NCBI GenBank assembly: GCA_038363925.1
Contig: JAQQWL010000008.1
Location: 248,001 to 312,000, forward strand
Direction: 5' to 3'
Source of the DNA: Apiospora phragmitis
Lineage: Eukaryota > Ascomycota > Sordariomycetes > Amphisphaeriales > Apiosporaceae
DNA: 64,000 nucleotides
The position numbers and the translations under genes are program-made. Shown in pieces: positions 1 to 11,540 of the stretch (the first letter of the stretch is position 1; each line of letters opens with the position of its first letter). A model generated the notes under the pieces. The model was not told the origin of the DNA and did not search any database. It worked only from the letters and a program-made list of their open reading frames with translations.

Positions 1-704
1 AGTGTGTCGGCGGTGCTACACTGGCAAGCGTCGCAGGTGACGTTGACGCAGCAGTCGGACGGACAGGTAGAGTGCTTTGCATCTTCTGACTCTGGTTCGG
101 ATTAGAAGCCACTGGCGCTGGTGCCGACGGTGCCACAGTTGTCCGTGCCTGCGGTTTTTGCGGCATCTTGTTTGAGGTTGAAGGGATGGAAAGGGAAGCA
201 GACGGTTCCTTCCCTGGTATGACAGCGCTTCCGGCTTTGTTGGTGGTATTCTGCAAGCCTCTATTCCCATGGCAAGTCTGCGAGCCCGGTTTCGAGCGGG
301 TGGAGTCCTTGTTATTCGACACCTTGGATGTCGAACGAGGATCGGTTTCCTCCGATGTGAATGGTTGGCGTCGACAGAATGGGCGGCAAAGGAGGCGTTT
401 GAAGGCCTCCTGTTCCTCCTCCTCTACCCCTACTAGGCGCAATGAGTTTGTTGTACTGCAGAAGCTGGGCCTGATACAGAGAAGATTGCTGCGGGAAGAG
501 GATTGGGATCAAGTCGATATGCGGCTGGCCGCTGTGAGGAGTCTTGCTTGACGTAGCGGGGCTCAGCGGCGTCGCCGAGGCAGGGGGTGTCGGGGAGAGA
601 ACAGAGTTAAGTCTCGGGACAGCAGGACTGGACGTTGAGCGACTCCAAAGCAGTTTTGGGGGATAATGATGTTTTGAGTCTGCAGTAGTTGGCCTGGCGT
701 CCAT
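1..704 (-). CDS. Unidentified Ser/Pro/Thr-rich protein, 3' part missing at left edge
   Basis: A low-complexity reading frame runs leftwards off the window. The first part (ATG at 702-704, down to about 340) is rich in Pro, Ser, Thr and Leu and includes a short Gln/Leu/Tyr-rich stretch. In that frame it stops at 312-314. A different frame then stays open from about 350 to position 1 with the same Ser/Thr/Pro/Ala/Gln bias. The change equals one extra base and could be a homopolymer error around 340-350 (GG or AAA) or an unrecognised intron; I found no convincing splice pair. Part of an upstream exon may also exist, because the frame is open to about 760 with possible acceptors there. No domain is recognisable. 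It could be the disordered part of a regulator or RNA-binding protein, but that is a guess. Confidence 0.45.
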
Positions 705-3700
705 GAAAAGTTGGTCGCTGGCTAAGATAAAGCCTTTGTGGTCGAAAGACAATCGGCGTTAAGACCGAGAGGGGGAAATAGAGCGGCGAGTTGAGCGACG
801 TGACTTGTGCCCCTGGTGAAAAGCGTTAGGAATCGCCGAGTAAGCCTCTCGATGAATGAATGCAAGGCAAGACCGAGTAGACGCCCGTGATGTGGCCGGC
901 TGAATTCAATGGTGATTGCTGGTGGTCCAAAGTCAATGGTGATGTACCAGCACAGTAGCCCTAGACTATATGGAGTTCGAACGAGTGAATGGATCAATCC
1001 AAAAGCCCAGTTATCGGAGGATCGGCACTCGCTTCGGGATCAATGATCAAATGCACGCTGGACGCTCTCGCCGCGGGTCAACAAGAACCAAAGCGCGCTG
1101 GCTCTGCTCCTACTTCGCTCTAAAGGCTCGGCTTTCTTGCGTCTCTTTTCCAAGTATCCCGCAATTCTTGCCTGAGGTAGAGGGTATCGATATACGCGTG
1201 GTAATGCAAGTGTATCGGTCGCTAAGAAAAGAAGAGAGCTAAGGACATAAGTACGTTTCGAATCGTTCGCTCGTCTACCGACGCTGCTGCAGAGCGCTCG
1301 CAAAGGATGCCGTCCAACTGTCAAGTCAAGGAACACGGCCGAATGGTAGTATGCACCACACTTCCTTCTATCGCATCCTAGCAAAGCCTGTCAAGGAGAG
1401 AAGTGAATAGGTAGCAAATGGTGCTACGCTGAGGTTGAAATATGCGGTGGCAAGAAAGAAGGAACAACGACCGGAACAAACAACACGAATCGACGTGTGT
1501 ATGTGTGTTGGGCGTGGATTGTGTGTGCGTGCGAGTGAGAGTGTATCTCTATAGGGGCGGGCTGTCGCGAGAAAGCCTGGAGACCGGGCAAATTGATGGT
1601 GGGTAGAATGATGTTATGCGTTCCGCTGTTCTAGCCGTCCGTTGTTCTCAGTAACTAGGTGAATCTGCCACGCCTCACTCTCGGGGCGATTGTCGACTTT
1701 CTGAGAATAAGAGGTTGCGTGAGGGACAGGGCGGGAGAGAGAGGGAGAGAGAATGTGTGACGGTCTCCAGGAAGTAGTGGAATACGAACAAGAACGAACC
1801 CCCGACTACTTACTAGACGTGATACGTACTGTAGGTAAGGCCCTGGGCAAAGTCACATCAAGTGAATGAGTGGTTGATTGGATCAATGGGGGGGGGGATG
1901 GATGGACGGATGGATCAAATGGGCACGGTTACAGCCCAGGTCACGAACGACATGGACTAACTGAACTGCTACGCTTCTAACCTAACTGCTGAATTGGTCA
2001 ATTGATTGAAGGGGTCCAGTTCCCCAGCGGTGCCTGTATGGAAACGAGTAGTTCCGTGTATTGTGTGCTCGTGCTTTGGCACTCCCAACCAGCCTAGTCT
2101 GCCCGTGGCATATACATGTAGGTACATCCTGCCTGCCATACAGTAGGTACGATTGATGCGCTAAACGGACGACCTATGCGGCACTACTTCTAAATTGACA
2201 GTGAATAGGACGAATATCAAGCACTGTTTAGAATTCGGTGCAATTGTGGTTTTGCCGGCATCGATGAAGTCAGGACGCATGCACACCAACACTGGGAGGG
2301 GCTGTACGTTAAAGCCGACTCAGCTGGACAGTGCTGGACAATGCCGAACCCTTAAAATGAAGTAATGTCTCTTTCACTCTTTTCTCTCCTTGCCTGCTAT
2401 CCAAGTATATACCGGTCACAACATGGCCTTTATACTTCCAACACACTAGGTACTCTTTATTCTCTTAGAGAAGTATACGGAAACAGCGATGTGTTGGTCT
2501 GTTGGTAGCATGGAAGCAAGAGACCGTGATGAGGGGACAGTGTACTCAGCACGGTACGGTTCAATGTTGGGTGTGCCATTTCCACTGGCCATCGAATAAT
2601 TGAGCTGGGTGGCGGGCCTATAAGCGTGCTAGATACCTAAAATGCCCTAGGTAGGTTGGTAGGTACTTTTTATTGCCATGGGGGCAGGGTACCTCCTATT
2701 ACAACCATTGCAGGCAAGTGCCAATTCAGCGTTCCAGAATTTCATCATTGCCTTGAGCAGTTGGCGTAGAGCGGCAATAGCAATATGGGTGTTGGGCAAG
2801 AAAAGAAGGGCGAGACTTATTATTTGGAAAGCAACCTTAACAGCCTTAGCATCCATGGGTCAACCCAGTCCGAACGAGGGGAAAGATCAGGTCACCAGGA
2901 ACGCCTTGAAAACGTTCAATGGCCAAAGGCCAAAGAGGAGGCAAGTCGAAAGTCAAGCACGAGCGGCCAGCCAAGTCTGTGCTGTGCCATGCTTCCATCA
3001 TGATGAATGACAGCACCAATTACCGAGACAAAATCCCCGTAGAGTTTGGGGAAATCTGCCAAATGACAGGAGGTTCGCAGTTAGGTGGAAGTCAAACAGC
3101 GAAACATGTCATGCAGTTGGTTGGGCAAGACACCGACCAGCAAAACAAATCCCCCTTCGCCAAAGCTGCCATCGTCATCATTGATACAGGAATGATAGTT
3201 TTGCTCCCCGCGTGGCGCCCAAATGGTATTTCCTCCACGGCGGTATTCCAGTATGCATTCTTTAAATAACTCGCAAATGCCCATCCTAGAGGAAATGGCG
3301 TTTGCACCCTTGAGATCGATCAATATTCCCCGATTCATCCTTCTTCCATCCTTCCACCATATGAAAACCTACTTTCCGCGATGGAGAGAGCCCCAGCTTG
3401 CAGGCAGGCATTATCGACATTGGACTGGATCCATGGCTACAAAGTGGGTTAGCCGGAAGTGCCTTGGTCGATGTTCTATTTTCGAAGGCATACTGACACA
3501 GCACTCCGGCGGGCTATCATTTTCTTTTGGGCAACAGGGTCGTTTTGATGTGTGATCTGAACGGCCCCCGTCTTGGTCACCACTTAAACAAGACATTATT
3601 CCACATGCCCCGGACCTGGCCCATTATGGTGAACTGTTTCAATGCCAGCTCCAGCTGCTGAAGCTCCTGCTGAAGTACCTCCAGCAACCTCACCCAAGCC

Positions 3701-6700
3701 ACTCCAATCTTACCTGATGGACTGGAAGTTGCTCCCCCACTCAAACTACCTCCCAACTCCTTTCCTCCCCCCCCCCCTCCCCCCTTCTCTTCCTGCTACA
3801 TACTGGATACCCAAAGTCCCGAATCCAGAGATGAACCATCGCAGCCAACAGTTGCTGACTCTTGTCACCCCCCGCTGTTTGACCCATTCAACTCGTCTGA
3901 TATCATGCATACAAACCACCAACGAGGCGGGCCATATTGGCCAAGTGCTTACTCTCGCATAGGTACCCAACAGTTGGTCAGACTGGTCGTTGACTTACAT
4001 TGATCGTGACAATCCTTCTTTATGGACAACACAGTTGAAGCTGCCTTGGCAACAGCTCCATCATCTACTTACTGTAGATGTTCAGCAATATGTGATTTGT
4101 TTGGCAAGTGCCCGCTGCAACAAACGCACGGTCTCTGCAAGCGGCAACCATCTGTTTGCTTCCGACCTTCAGCCTTCAGCCGTCCTGTCCTGCCTTGTGA
4201 TCCGCAGACACGCATTGCCCGAGAGATGAGCGACCAGTCAGATTTTAACGCTTGACAAGGCCGTCCTGCAGTTTCTGCGGCCTGGCTTGACGAATCAAAC
4301 CCCGACACCGTCCTGCACATCCTACCATGTCCGTGGAACCGTCAGCAACCACTGCATGCTCATACGAAGAGGAAGGCTGAGAATACTCATCACCGTCAGC
4401 AATTCAACATAAAGGGGCTAGTGCAAGTCTTCAGTAATGTCCATCTGCGCCTCGTTACCAGGTCTCGCCTTACACGACATTTTTAGCAGATCACTTTGTT
4501 ATGCTCAGCTGGCATGGTTTTTGGTTGAGTCTCGGCTCAATGGAGGTAGGATCGGCTCTCCTGATCGATAGAATTAACAGTCACATAACCAGTCCAGAGC
4601 TCTGACGTGGAAACGGGGGCTCACAGCATCTTTCTCAAGTACGGCTGATATGACGTCAAGTATCTTTTCAGACATTCCAGTGTGGAACAAGCTGACTGAC
4701 ACGGCTGCTGGAACATGCGAGGCGTCCAAAATGCGTCACTGGCGTCGACTTCAGCTCTCATCTCCGTCCTCGAGCGCGAACGCTGTTAGCTGATCCTACG
4801 ACATCGGTACTTCTCTTGCCATGATGGCTACTAGTAGGCCGTCCATACTATGAGACTTTGATCAGCAGACCAGCAGACCAGCATATCGCCTTGTTCAGCC
4901 TACGGTTGATCTTATGTCAGTTCGGATTTGATACCTTCGTCGCGCAAAAGAAAGCGATTGGAGGAGTTTGGCTTAGTCGTCCGAGCCGATACAATCCCAT
5001 TTGCAATATTGACACTAACCAGTGTGAACCTTAGTCAACATCGTGTCTCCATTATGCCCGCCTCTCGCTCGGTGCGTATGTCCATCTTGTCGTGCTCTTG
5101 ATCCCAATGCCATAACCCTTTGAACGCTTGAGACGAGTGGAGCGGAACCTCACTGCGTCCTATGACGGAAAGTCCCTGCGTATAGCGGTCAGCCAAGGGA
5201 ACTTCGGCAAGCGTGAACCGCCTTGCATGATTTCTCGTATATCTTCACAATAGGGGGTCAAAGGTGTGAGCTGGTATTCGTGTCTATCGAATCGGGCAGC
5301 CAAGATCGTGAGTTGCGCAATGCGCTCGTTGTCCAGCCAATCAATGTTTTGGACCGTTGCCGGCGTTGATAGCTCCCGTAGTACGGCTCATATTCAGCAA
5401 ACTTGTTGAATGGATAGATCTGTATCACTGCTACACCGAAAACTACAAGGTGAGGAATGAGACATGAGAATCGGTCATGGCCGTCTGATATGGGATCTGC
5501 ACGCCGCATAGATGCGGCCACTTGCCGTGTTCCATAATTAGAAGAGATTCAGAATCCGGGGTAAATAATCACCCATCAAGGCACCCTTGTATCTGGCATT
5601 TCGGGTTCACGCGATTACCTACTTTCGCAACACATCTCGTCATTTTCTCCAGTGCAATGTTGATTCACCGGAAGCTCATTGCATATGCTTTATGAGCGTT
5701 TGTGGCTACGGTCATCATCGCGACGCCTTCCGTTCTCTGGGAGCTACATTCATTTGAAAACCCGGAGAATTGCATCCAGAACATTACCCTTTCAGGATGG
5801 GTCGCCAAGCCATCAAATCCGCTTCCTAGTTTCTTTCCTTTTTACCCGAAGGATTTTTGTTTATATTTGCCCGCCCAGTCACCCTGCCTCATCCACTCTT
5901 CTTCATAAGATGGAGCCTCCGTGGCTAGACGGTCCGGCCGTTTGATAGCCCAGTCGTGTCATAAACAGAGATCCGCCTGCGCCGCAGACTTGGCCCCCAG
6001 TCGGCTGCGCGGGGTCTGTCATGGCTTCGAGTGGTCCGTCGGCTCTTCCCTTCCATGGTTGATTACTACTTCCGTTTCAGGAAAGATATTTGTTGCAAGC
6101 CGGGTGGTATATTGTGTGCCTACCTGAGCAAATTGGGGGTCCTATGACTCTTTTGGCCCAAGGCTGAGATTGTTCCTTGGGCAAACTCAATACTTCAAGC
6201 AAGGAGTTCTGGGTGGCTCACTTGGCAGCTTGGGTCTGCTAGGTCGTTTCCACACGCACACAGCGTTTGTTTGCTGTCTTGCGCGCAGTCCGCCGTGGTC
6301 GCCGAAGGGAGGGAGACCCGGTCATGTTGGTGCTTAGCAGCCGGGCCATCTGCCTCCGAGACGGCACGAGCCGCCGTGCTACAGACGGATATTGATCGAA
6401 CGGATCTTCAGGCGCCCTGTTTACTGGTGGCCATCATGGCCTATCACTGGACTGGCTGGTCTCATAATTCCTCATCTGTTACCGATCACGCATCGACCGC
6501 GGCACATTGGCTGTTGAATGATCGAATCCAATGGACTCCGCCCCCATCCTTCCCTTCCAGTGCCTCAACTGCACGGTACTTAGGCAATGGGCCCAAGAAA
6601 GAAAAAGAAAAGAGAAGCACAGATCTCTCAAGACTCATTGGATGAACTTCGTCCCAAAATGGAGTTAATAGCCTACCTAGGCTGCCAGCCGGGGCTCATA

Positions 6701-7583
6701 CATCGGCGCCCCGAGCGAGGCTCACGCAGGCTCAGGTTGGGGTTCGGCCTTACTAAGATGTGACCCCCCTCCCAAAAGCCGCCCCGCCACATTTCCGTGA
6801 CTGCCCTGACCCTAATCCCGATTCTCTACGACTATGTTTAGCGTCAAGGGGCCTAGGGTAGCCAGTAGCTGGGTACCTAGTGAGTGACCGGCCGTTGAAG
6901 CCCGCCCCAATTGGGAAAAAACTCAGGGGCCAAATGTTCCTGCATAGCCAATTGGTCTGTGTTAGGTTCATACTGTACCTGGGCCCTGGGGGTCTGGGGG
7001 CACAGCACCGACCACCGACCACAGCGCAGCAGCCATCTCTGTATCTCTCTCCTACCAACCCCACAGGGGTTCACGGACAGGTGGAGAACTCAGGGATATC
7101 TGGTACAAGTTCGAACAGCAAGTGCCATGAGACGACTCCTTTGTGTCAAGCTCCAAGCGCTGTAGCGACTCGGCGCGTGGTAAACTAGAGTCTCAAGAGA
7201 AACCAGGGGTAGAGTGGTAGGAGAAAAAAGTAGACGAGAAGTGCAAGAGAGGAAAAGAAGCACACAGCTAGCAACATGTATGTTTCAGCCTCGTGCCATT
7301 CCAGCTCGACCGAGGCGTGTTTCATATGTCCACTCCGCCGTGATATCTCTCTCTTTTGTCGTTTGCCTTCTTTTTCCACGTGAATGTCCCTCCCTTTTTG
7401 TTTTATTGATCTCCCACTAGGCTGTCTTATGCGCCTTTTGTTCCCAATAGCACAGCACTTGCCTTATCTACATATCGGCCTTTCTTATAGTAGAAACACC
7501 AAGCTGTATTTCTGCCGAGAAATAAAAGAGAAGAAGAGTTGCTCCAGTAGTGGATATACATTAATTCCAGCCCGACCAAGACG
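705..7583. other. Gene-poor stretch with simple repeats
   Basis: No reading frame here has a recognisable domain, convincing codon bias or splice structure. The short ORFs are overlapping and mutually inconsistent on both strands. Visible features are a TG-rich tract near 1495-1550, a G run of about ten at 1888-1897 beside GGAT repeats, a long C-rich tract near 3768-3786 and many TACCTA/TAGGTA words. It may hold the 5' leader of the left-edge gene or non-coding transcripts, but nothing can be supported. Confidence 0.5.
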
Positions 7584-8524
7584 ATGTTTTCCAGTCTCAC
7601 AACCAAGCTTGCCATGCGCAAAGCCGGCATCAGGAGCAACACGTTCGACTTCTCCTCGCCCGAGCCCAAGAGGGGCGCCAAGGGCGCGCCCGAGGTGGAC
7701 GAGTCGGCCAACGGCGGTTGGCCCCAATGGATGACGGTCAAGAAACTCCCTCTGACCGCCCAGGCCTGGCTGTCGCCGCTCCCGCCCCCCGTGCCTATCG
7801 CCCCCAAGTGCCCGAAAGTAGGCGACCTGGCGCCCCTGGACCGCGATAGGCAGCTGCAGTTCGGCGGTGGGAAGCGCATCGTCGTACTCTTCCTGCGCTG
7901 TGTCGGTTGTGCTTGTAAGTATCGTCTTTCCTTCCTTCTTTGTCACACATGTACTGCAGGACGAGCCAGAAGCTAATTCATCGAAATCCAACAATAGTCG
8001 CGCAGAAATCCTTCCCTCGCCCTCCGCACGCTCGCCAACCGCCACCAGGGCAAGATCACCTGCATCGCCGTCTCGCACTCGTCGCACGACGCGACGCGCA
8101 AGTGGATGGACCTGCTGGGCGGCGCGTGGAACGTCGAGGTGCTCATCGACGAGGACCGCGCCATCTACGCGGCGTGGGGCCTCGGGCTGGGGTCCGTGTG
8201 GTACATGTTCAACCCGACGACCTTCTCGCAAGGGTGGAAGGAGAAGGGTGGCTCGGCGAGAAGGTCGCGGGCTCCATCAACCGGACGGGCAGCATGGGGC
8301 CGGGTGCGGCGAACAAAAGCAACGGCAATAATACCAAGGGAGCAGCAGCAGCCGGGGCGGCGGACGAGGAAGACGAGGGGCCCAGTACGGCGCTGGGCAA
8401 CAAGTGGCAGCAGGCTGGTGTGTTCTCCATTGACGGCCGAGGCACCGTGGTTTATGCTGAGAAGGCGACAAGGGCAGATGATGTCATGAACTTGGACGCT
8501 GCTGTCCAGGTCTTGGGTCTCTGA
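7584..8524 (+). CDS. AhpC/TSA-family thioredoxin-fold protein (PRXL2/AAED1-like)
   Basis: Two exons fit: 7584-7914 and 7998-8524. The 83-bp intron has a GTAAGT donor, a CTAAT branch-like word and a TAG acceptor, and the join codes CVGCAFAQKSF. The FLRCVGC segment carries the two-cysteine motif of the AhpC-TSA_2 family of putative peroxiredoxin-like redox proteins. The conserved middle (LRTLANRH, TCIAVSHSS, WMDLLGGAWNVEVLIDEDRA, AAWGLG) is encoded at about 8016-8245, but one base out of frame with both ends. An extra C at 8014-8016 and a missing G at 8246-8248 cancel, so the literal ORF stays open for 285 codons with an Arg/His/Pro-rich nonsense centre. The C-terminal part (GWLGEKVAGSINR, KWQQAGVFSIDG, ADDVMNL) is back in frame. 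Both sites are homopolymers, so the real protein is probably normal. The biochemical substrate is unknown. Confidence 0.85.
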
Positions 8525-9713
8525 TCGTGTCTATGAACACGTATGGGTGTGGGCGGACGTAGTACAACGAACGGTTCGGGTGAAGCGAGGGAATCTATAC
8601 TTTTAGTTTGTATTTAAGAGCGAGGCGTACGAACTGCGAAATGCAATCTCGGGTTTTCTATTACATTTGCTCTAGCCCTGCCCGACGGCCTAAAGACAGG
8701 AATTCGGCTTCGGGATCATGTTCCACCACCTGTCGTACCGCAGCATACGGGAGACAAGTTCAGATGGCACAGCAGCGTCTAATGTCTTGTTGCACCCTAG
8801 ATCTGGGAATCAGAAGAGACAATGAACACTATGAATCACGTAATCGTCAATTCATCCGAAACCATGTCGTGTAGGTGCCCCAAAGTGTGTATTGATCCAT
8901 TTTCTTTGCCAAAGACCCCCTGAGCTTGCCAAACTCCCCTACGCGCAGACCGAGAAGCGATACCTCCTAATGCTTTACAACGAGCCCCCATGCCAACCAA
9001 CAAACAAGCGTACGCTATTGAAACCCAACCATTTCATGACCACCGAAAACGACAACCCATTACCGCCAGTTTTGTTGTTGTGTGGAAAATCGCTGCCCGA
9101 AAGACTATCAAACTCCCAGTACTGCAATATTATAGTGACGAACAAACTCCTTTCCGTCCGGGTGTAGCCAACGCGAGAAAACACATCGAATCCACAGTAT
9201 GTCGACTCCTATCCATATGCCTTTCCCTGGTCCCCGCAACGTAACAGAGCCGTAAAGTCAAAAACAATAATCTCAGTCTTTCGTATTCTTAGAACCAACC
9301 CCATCCCCAGTCCTTACCGACCAAGTAGGAAAAAAAGGGAGGAAAAACAAAAACCTGAATGAACCGCATCGACTGGACGAGAGAGACCCTTATATATCGA
9401 GGTTTGGGGTCTCAATGTTTAGTTCGGCCCACCACAGGCGAACATGATCCAGTGCAGAAGAAAAGAAAGAATCGAAACATAACTCCGAATCAGGGGAATA
9501 CCATCCAGGTCTGAATCAAACCCCTATTTTCCATATTCCATAAAAGGGCCCTGAACACCTCATGCTGATGCTGGCAACGCTTTCCCTCGTGCATGAAACC
9601 CGACTGACCTGAACACCGTGTTTTTGTGCTGGAAATGATATTCTACTCAATGTCGTCAATGTCATCGATAGAGACGGTGCTCGAATTCAACGATGGATAG
9701 GACCAGTAGGTGC
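8525..9713. other. Intergenic region between two converging genes
   Basis: This lies between the stop of the AhpC-like gene and the corrected stop of the gene on the other strand, so it should hold both 3' untranslated regions. No ORF in it is convincing and I see no repeat. Confidence 0.5.
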
Positions 9714-11540
9714 CTAACCCCAAACACTGGCCTGGACTCCTAGGCCGGAAGACTGCTTGCCCAGACGCCGGATCCGTTGCCCCAACGGTTGTAGCCGTCC
9801 GGGGTAGCATTCGCCGGGTTAGAAGGAGCTCCAGATGTCGGGAGTACCTGGCCGTTTTCGCCACCATGGCCCGCTGCATTGAAACCATGACTCAATGGGG
9901 ACGGCAAAGGAGTGGTGGAGCGCTTGTTAAGCGCTGGGTTCTGTGCTTGAGCGCTGACCGATGGACGAGTTCCAATAGGTGCTACAGCACAACCTCCCTG
10001 GCTTACAGCTCCTCCTTGACGAGAGGGGAACCGCCAGGCGATTGAGTTGCTCGTGCGCACGGCGGCGTCGAAATGTCCCTTGCTGGGTGGGTTGGACTGA
10101 GGGCTCGCATTGCTGTTAGCCCGGGACCCCGAAGCATCCTGAAATTGTCCATGGTTCTCGGGGCCACCACGCGCATATTCGTAGGCGAGAGGCGAGGGGC
10201 CTCGGTGGCTGGAAGGGCCAGTGGACAAACCAGGTCCACCAGGTCGACTACCACTGGCCTCGTCAGCGTAGCCGCCATTCTCACTGAACGATCCTTCGCC
10301 GCCATAGAGTGCGCTTCGTTGACGGGCGATCAGGTCGCGGCGTTCATCCTCGGACATGTTGCCAGGGCTGAGAGGTCGTTCCGATTTGGCGGGGTAGGAC
10401 ACGTCAGATAGAACAGCTACGAAATCTAGTCAGCGTAAACTCTCAAGCCGTCGGACGATTGTGAGGGGTGAATTGGGATGGAGGTAAAAGGCGGATTGGA
10501 GAAGACGCATCAACACGAAATTTGCTCAATTTGCAGCAACATGAGGAAAGAAAACATGATACATGTTGGTTCCACCCTTGCGGGATCTTCTTTCTTTCTT
10601 TTGTAATTTGCACGACACTGTCTTTTCTTGCGACTCGTCTGTGGTATGATAGGTAGGTAGATAGGGTTGGCTGTGCTATACAGAAGAGGGCGGCCTACTT
10701 TGGTTGTACTGCTGCTCCTGATGGTAATTGCGCAGCTCTCGCTCCCGCTGAGCTGCCAATCTCCGCTTTGCCTGCATCATTTGCTCAGCCTCGTTGGAAC
10801 CGCGCGAGGACTGGTGTCGCTGGGCAGCATAGAAGTTCTGCAGGCCGCCGCCGGAGTGGCTGCTTCCACTGCCCAGGCGCGCGTCTCCGAACTCTCCGCC
10901 GACCGAGTTATGACGCGATCCGCCAGGTCCAGAAGAGCCACGGCCGTCTGCAATCCCGTTAGCCACCATTGATCCTTCTCATAAAGCCCGGCCTCGTCCT
11001 CGTCCTCCCATCATCGAACCCGACATTCGTCCTCGTGAGGGTGGGGTTGGGAATCGGCCGGTATTCGGCCCTGCTGAAAGGGGACCAACTCACGTCGCAT
11101 GGGCATCGGAGGACCAGAGAACATCTTTCCGCTCTTAACGAGATTGTCGATGGCCCGTTCGACCTCTATAAGCGCTGATCGTTAGCTGGTGATTCCCTTT
11201 TGACATCTGTGATTCGAGGCACACCGCCTCAAATGGTGCGGCAAAGTGGCAAGCGATCGTGATTCGTGCGGGAAAGTATTGCGCAAATTCCATCTCAACC
11301 AGGACTCCGTTTCGACGTACCCTCTATCTGATGCGAGAACGCAGCCAACTCTTCGCGCGGGACAGCCGAGCTTGCGCCTGTGAATGACAGTCAGTAAGTT
11401 TGTACTTCCAAGCCTTGAAACATCGCCGACTCACCAGACCGAGCGGGCGGAGGGGGCGGCGGCGGGGTCTGATGGTTCCAGTCTGGTTGGCCACCAGCAC
11501 CTGCACCGGGCCACTGTTGCTCGCCGTAGTATTGCGACAT
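9714..11540 (-). CDS. Conserved filamentous-fungal protein of unknown function (five exons)
   Basis: Five exons splice in phase on the minus strand: 11435-11540, 11321-11377, 11094-11165, 10699-10947 and 9714-10416. The last intron is long, at 282 bp. The protein is about 395 residues and mostly disordered. It starts MSQYYGEQQWPG with a Pro run, followed by an amphipathic segment (HQIEEVERAIDNLVKSGKMF), a basic Gln/Arg/Glu-rich helix (EAEQMMQAKRRLAAQREREL) and a second charged segment (MSEDERRDLIARQRSALYG). The rest is Ser/Pro/Gly-rich. The literal frame ends early with WASSLPA. Adding one G at the CCC at 9760-9762 (plus strand) gives the tail GLGVQASVWG, which I remember as the conserved end of ascomycete homologues. 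No function is known to me. RNA-granule or scaffold roles are possible but unsupported. Confidence 0.8.

Noticed and set aside
1888..1930. G run and GGAT repeats as a possible telomere-like or quadruplex element
   Set aside because: Too short and irregular; treated as simple sequence.
7485..8231. A 248-codon minus-strand frame over the AhpC-like gene
   Set aside because: Val/Arg/Gly-biased antisense shadow.
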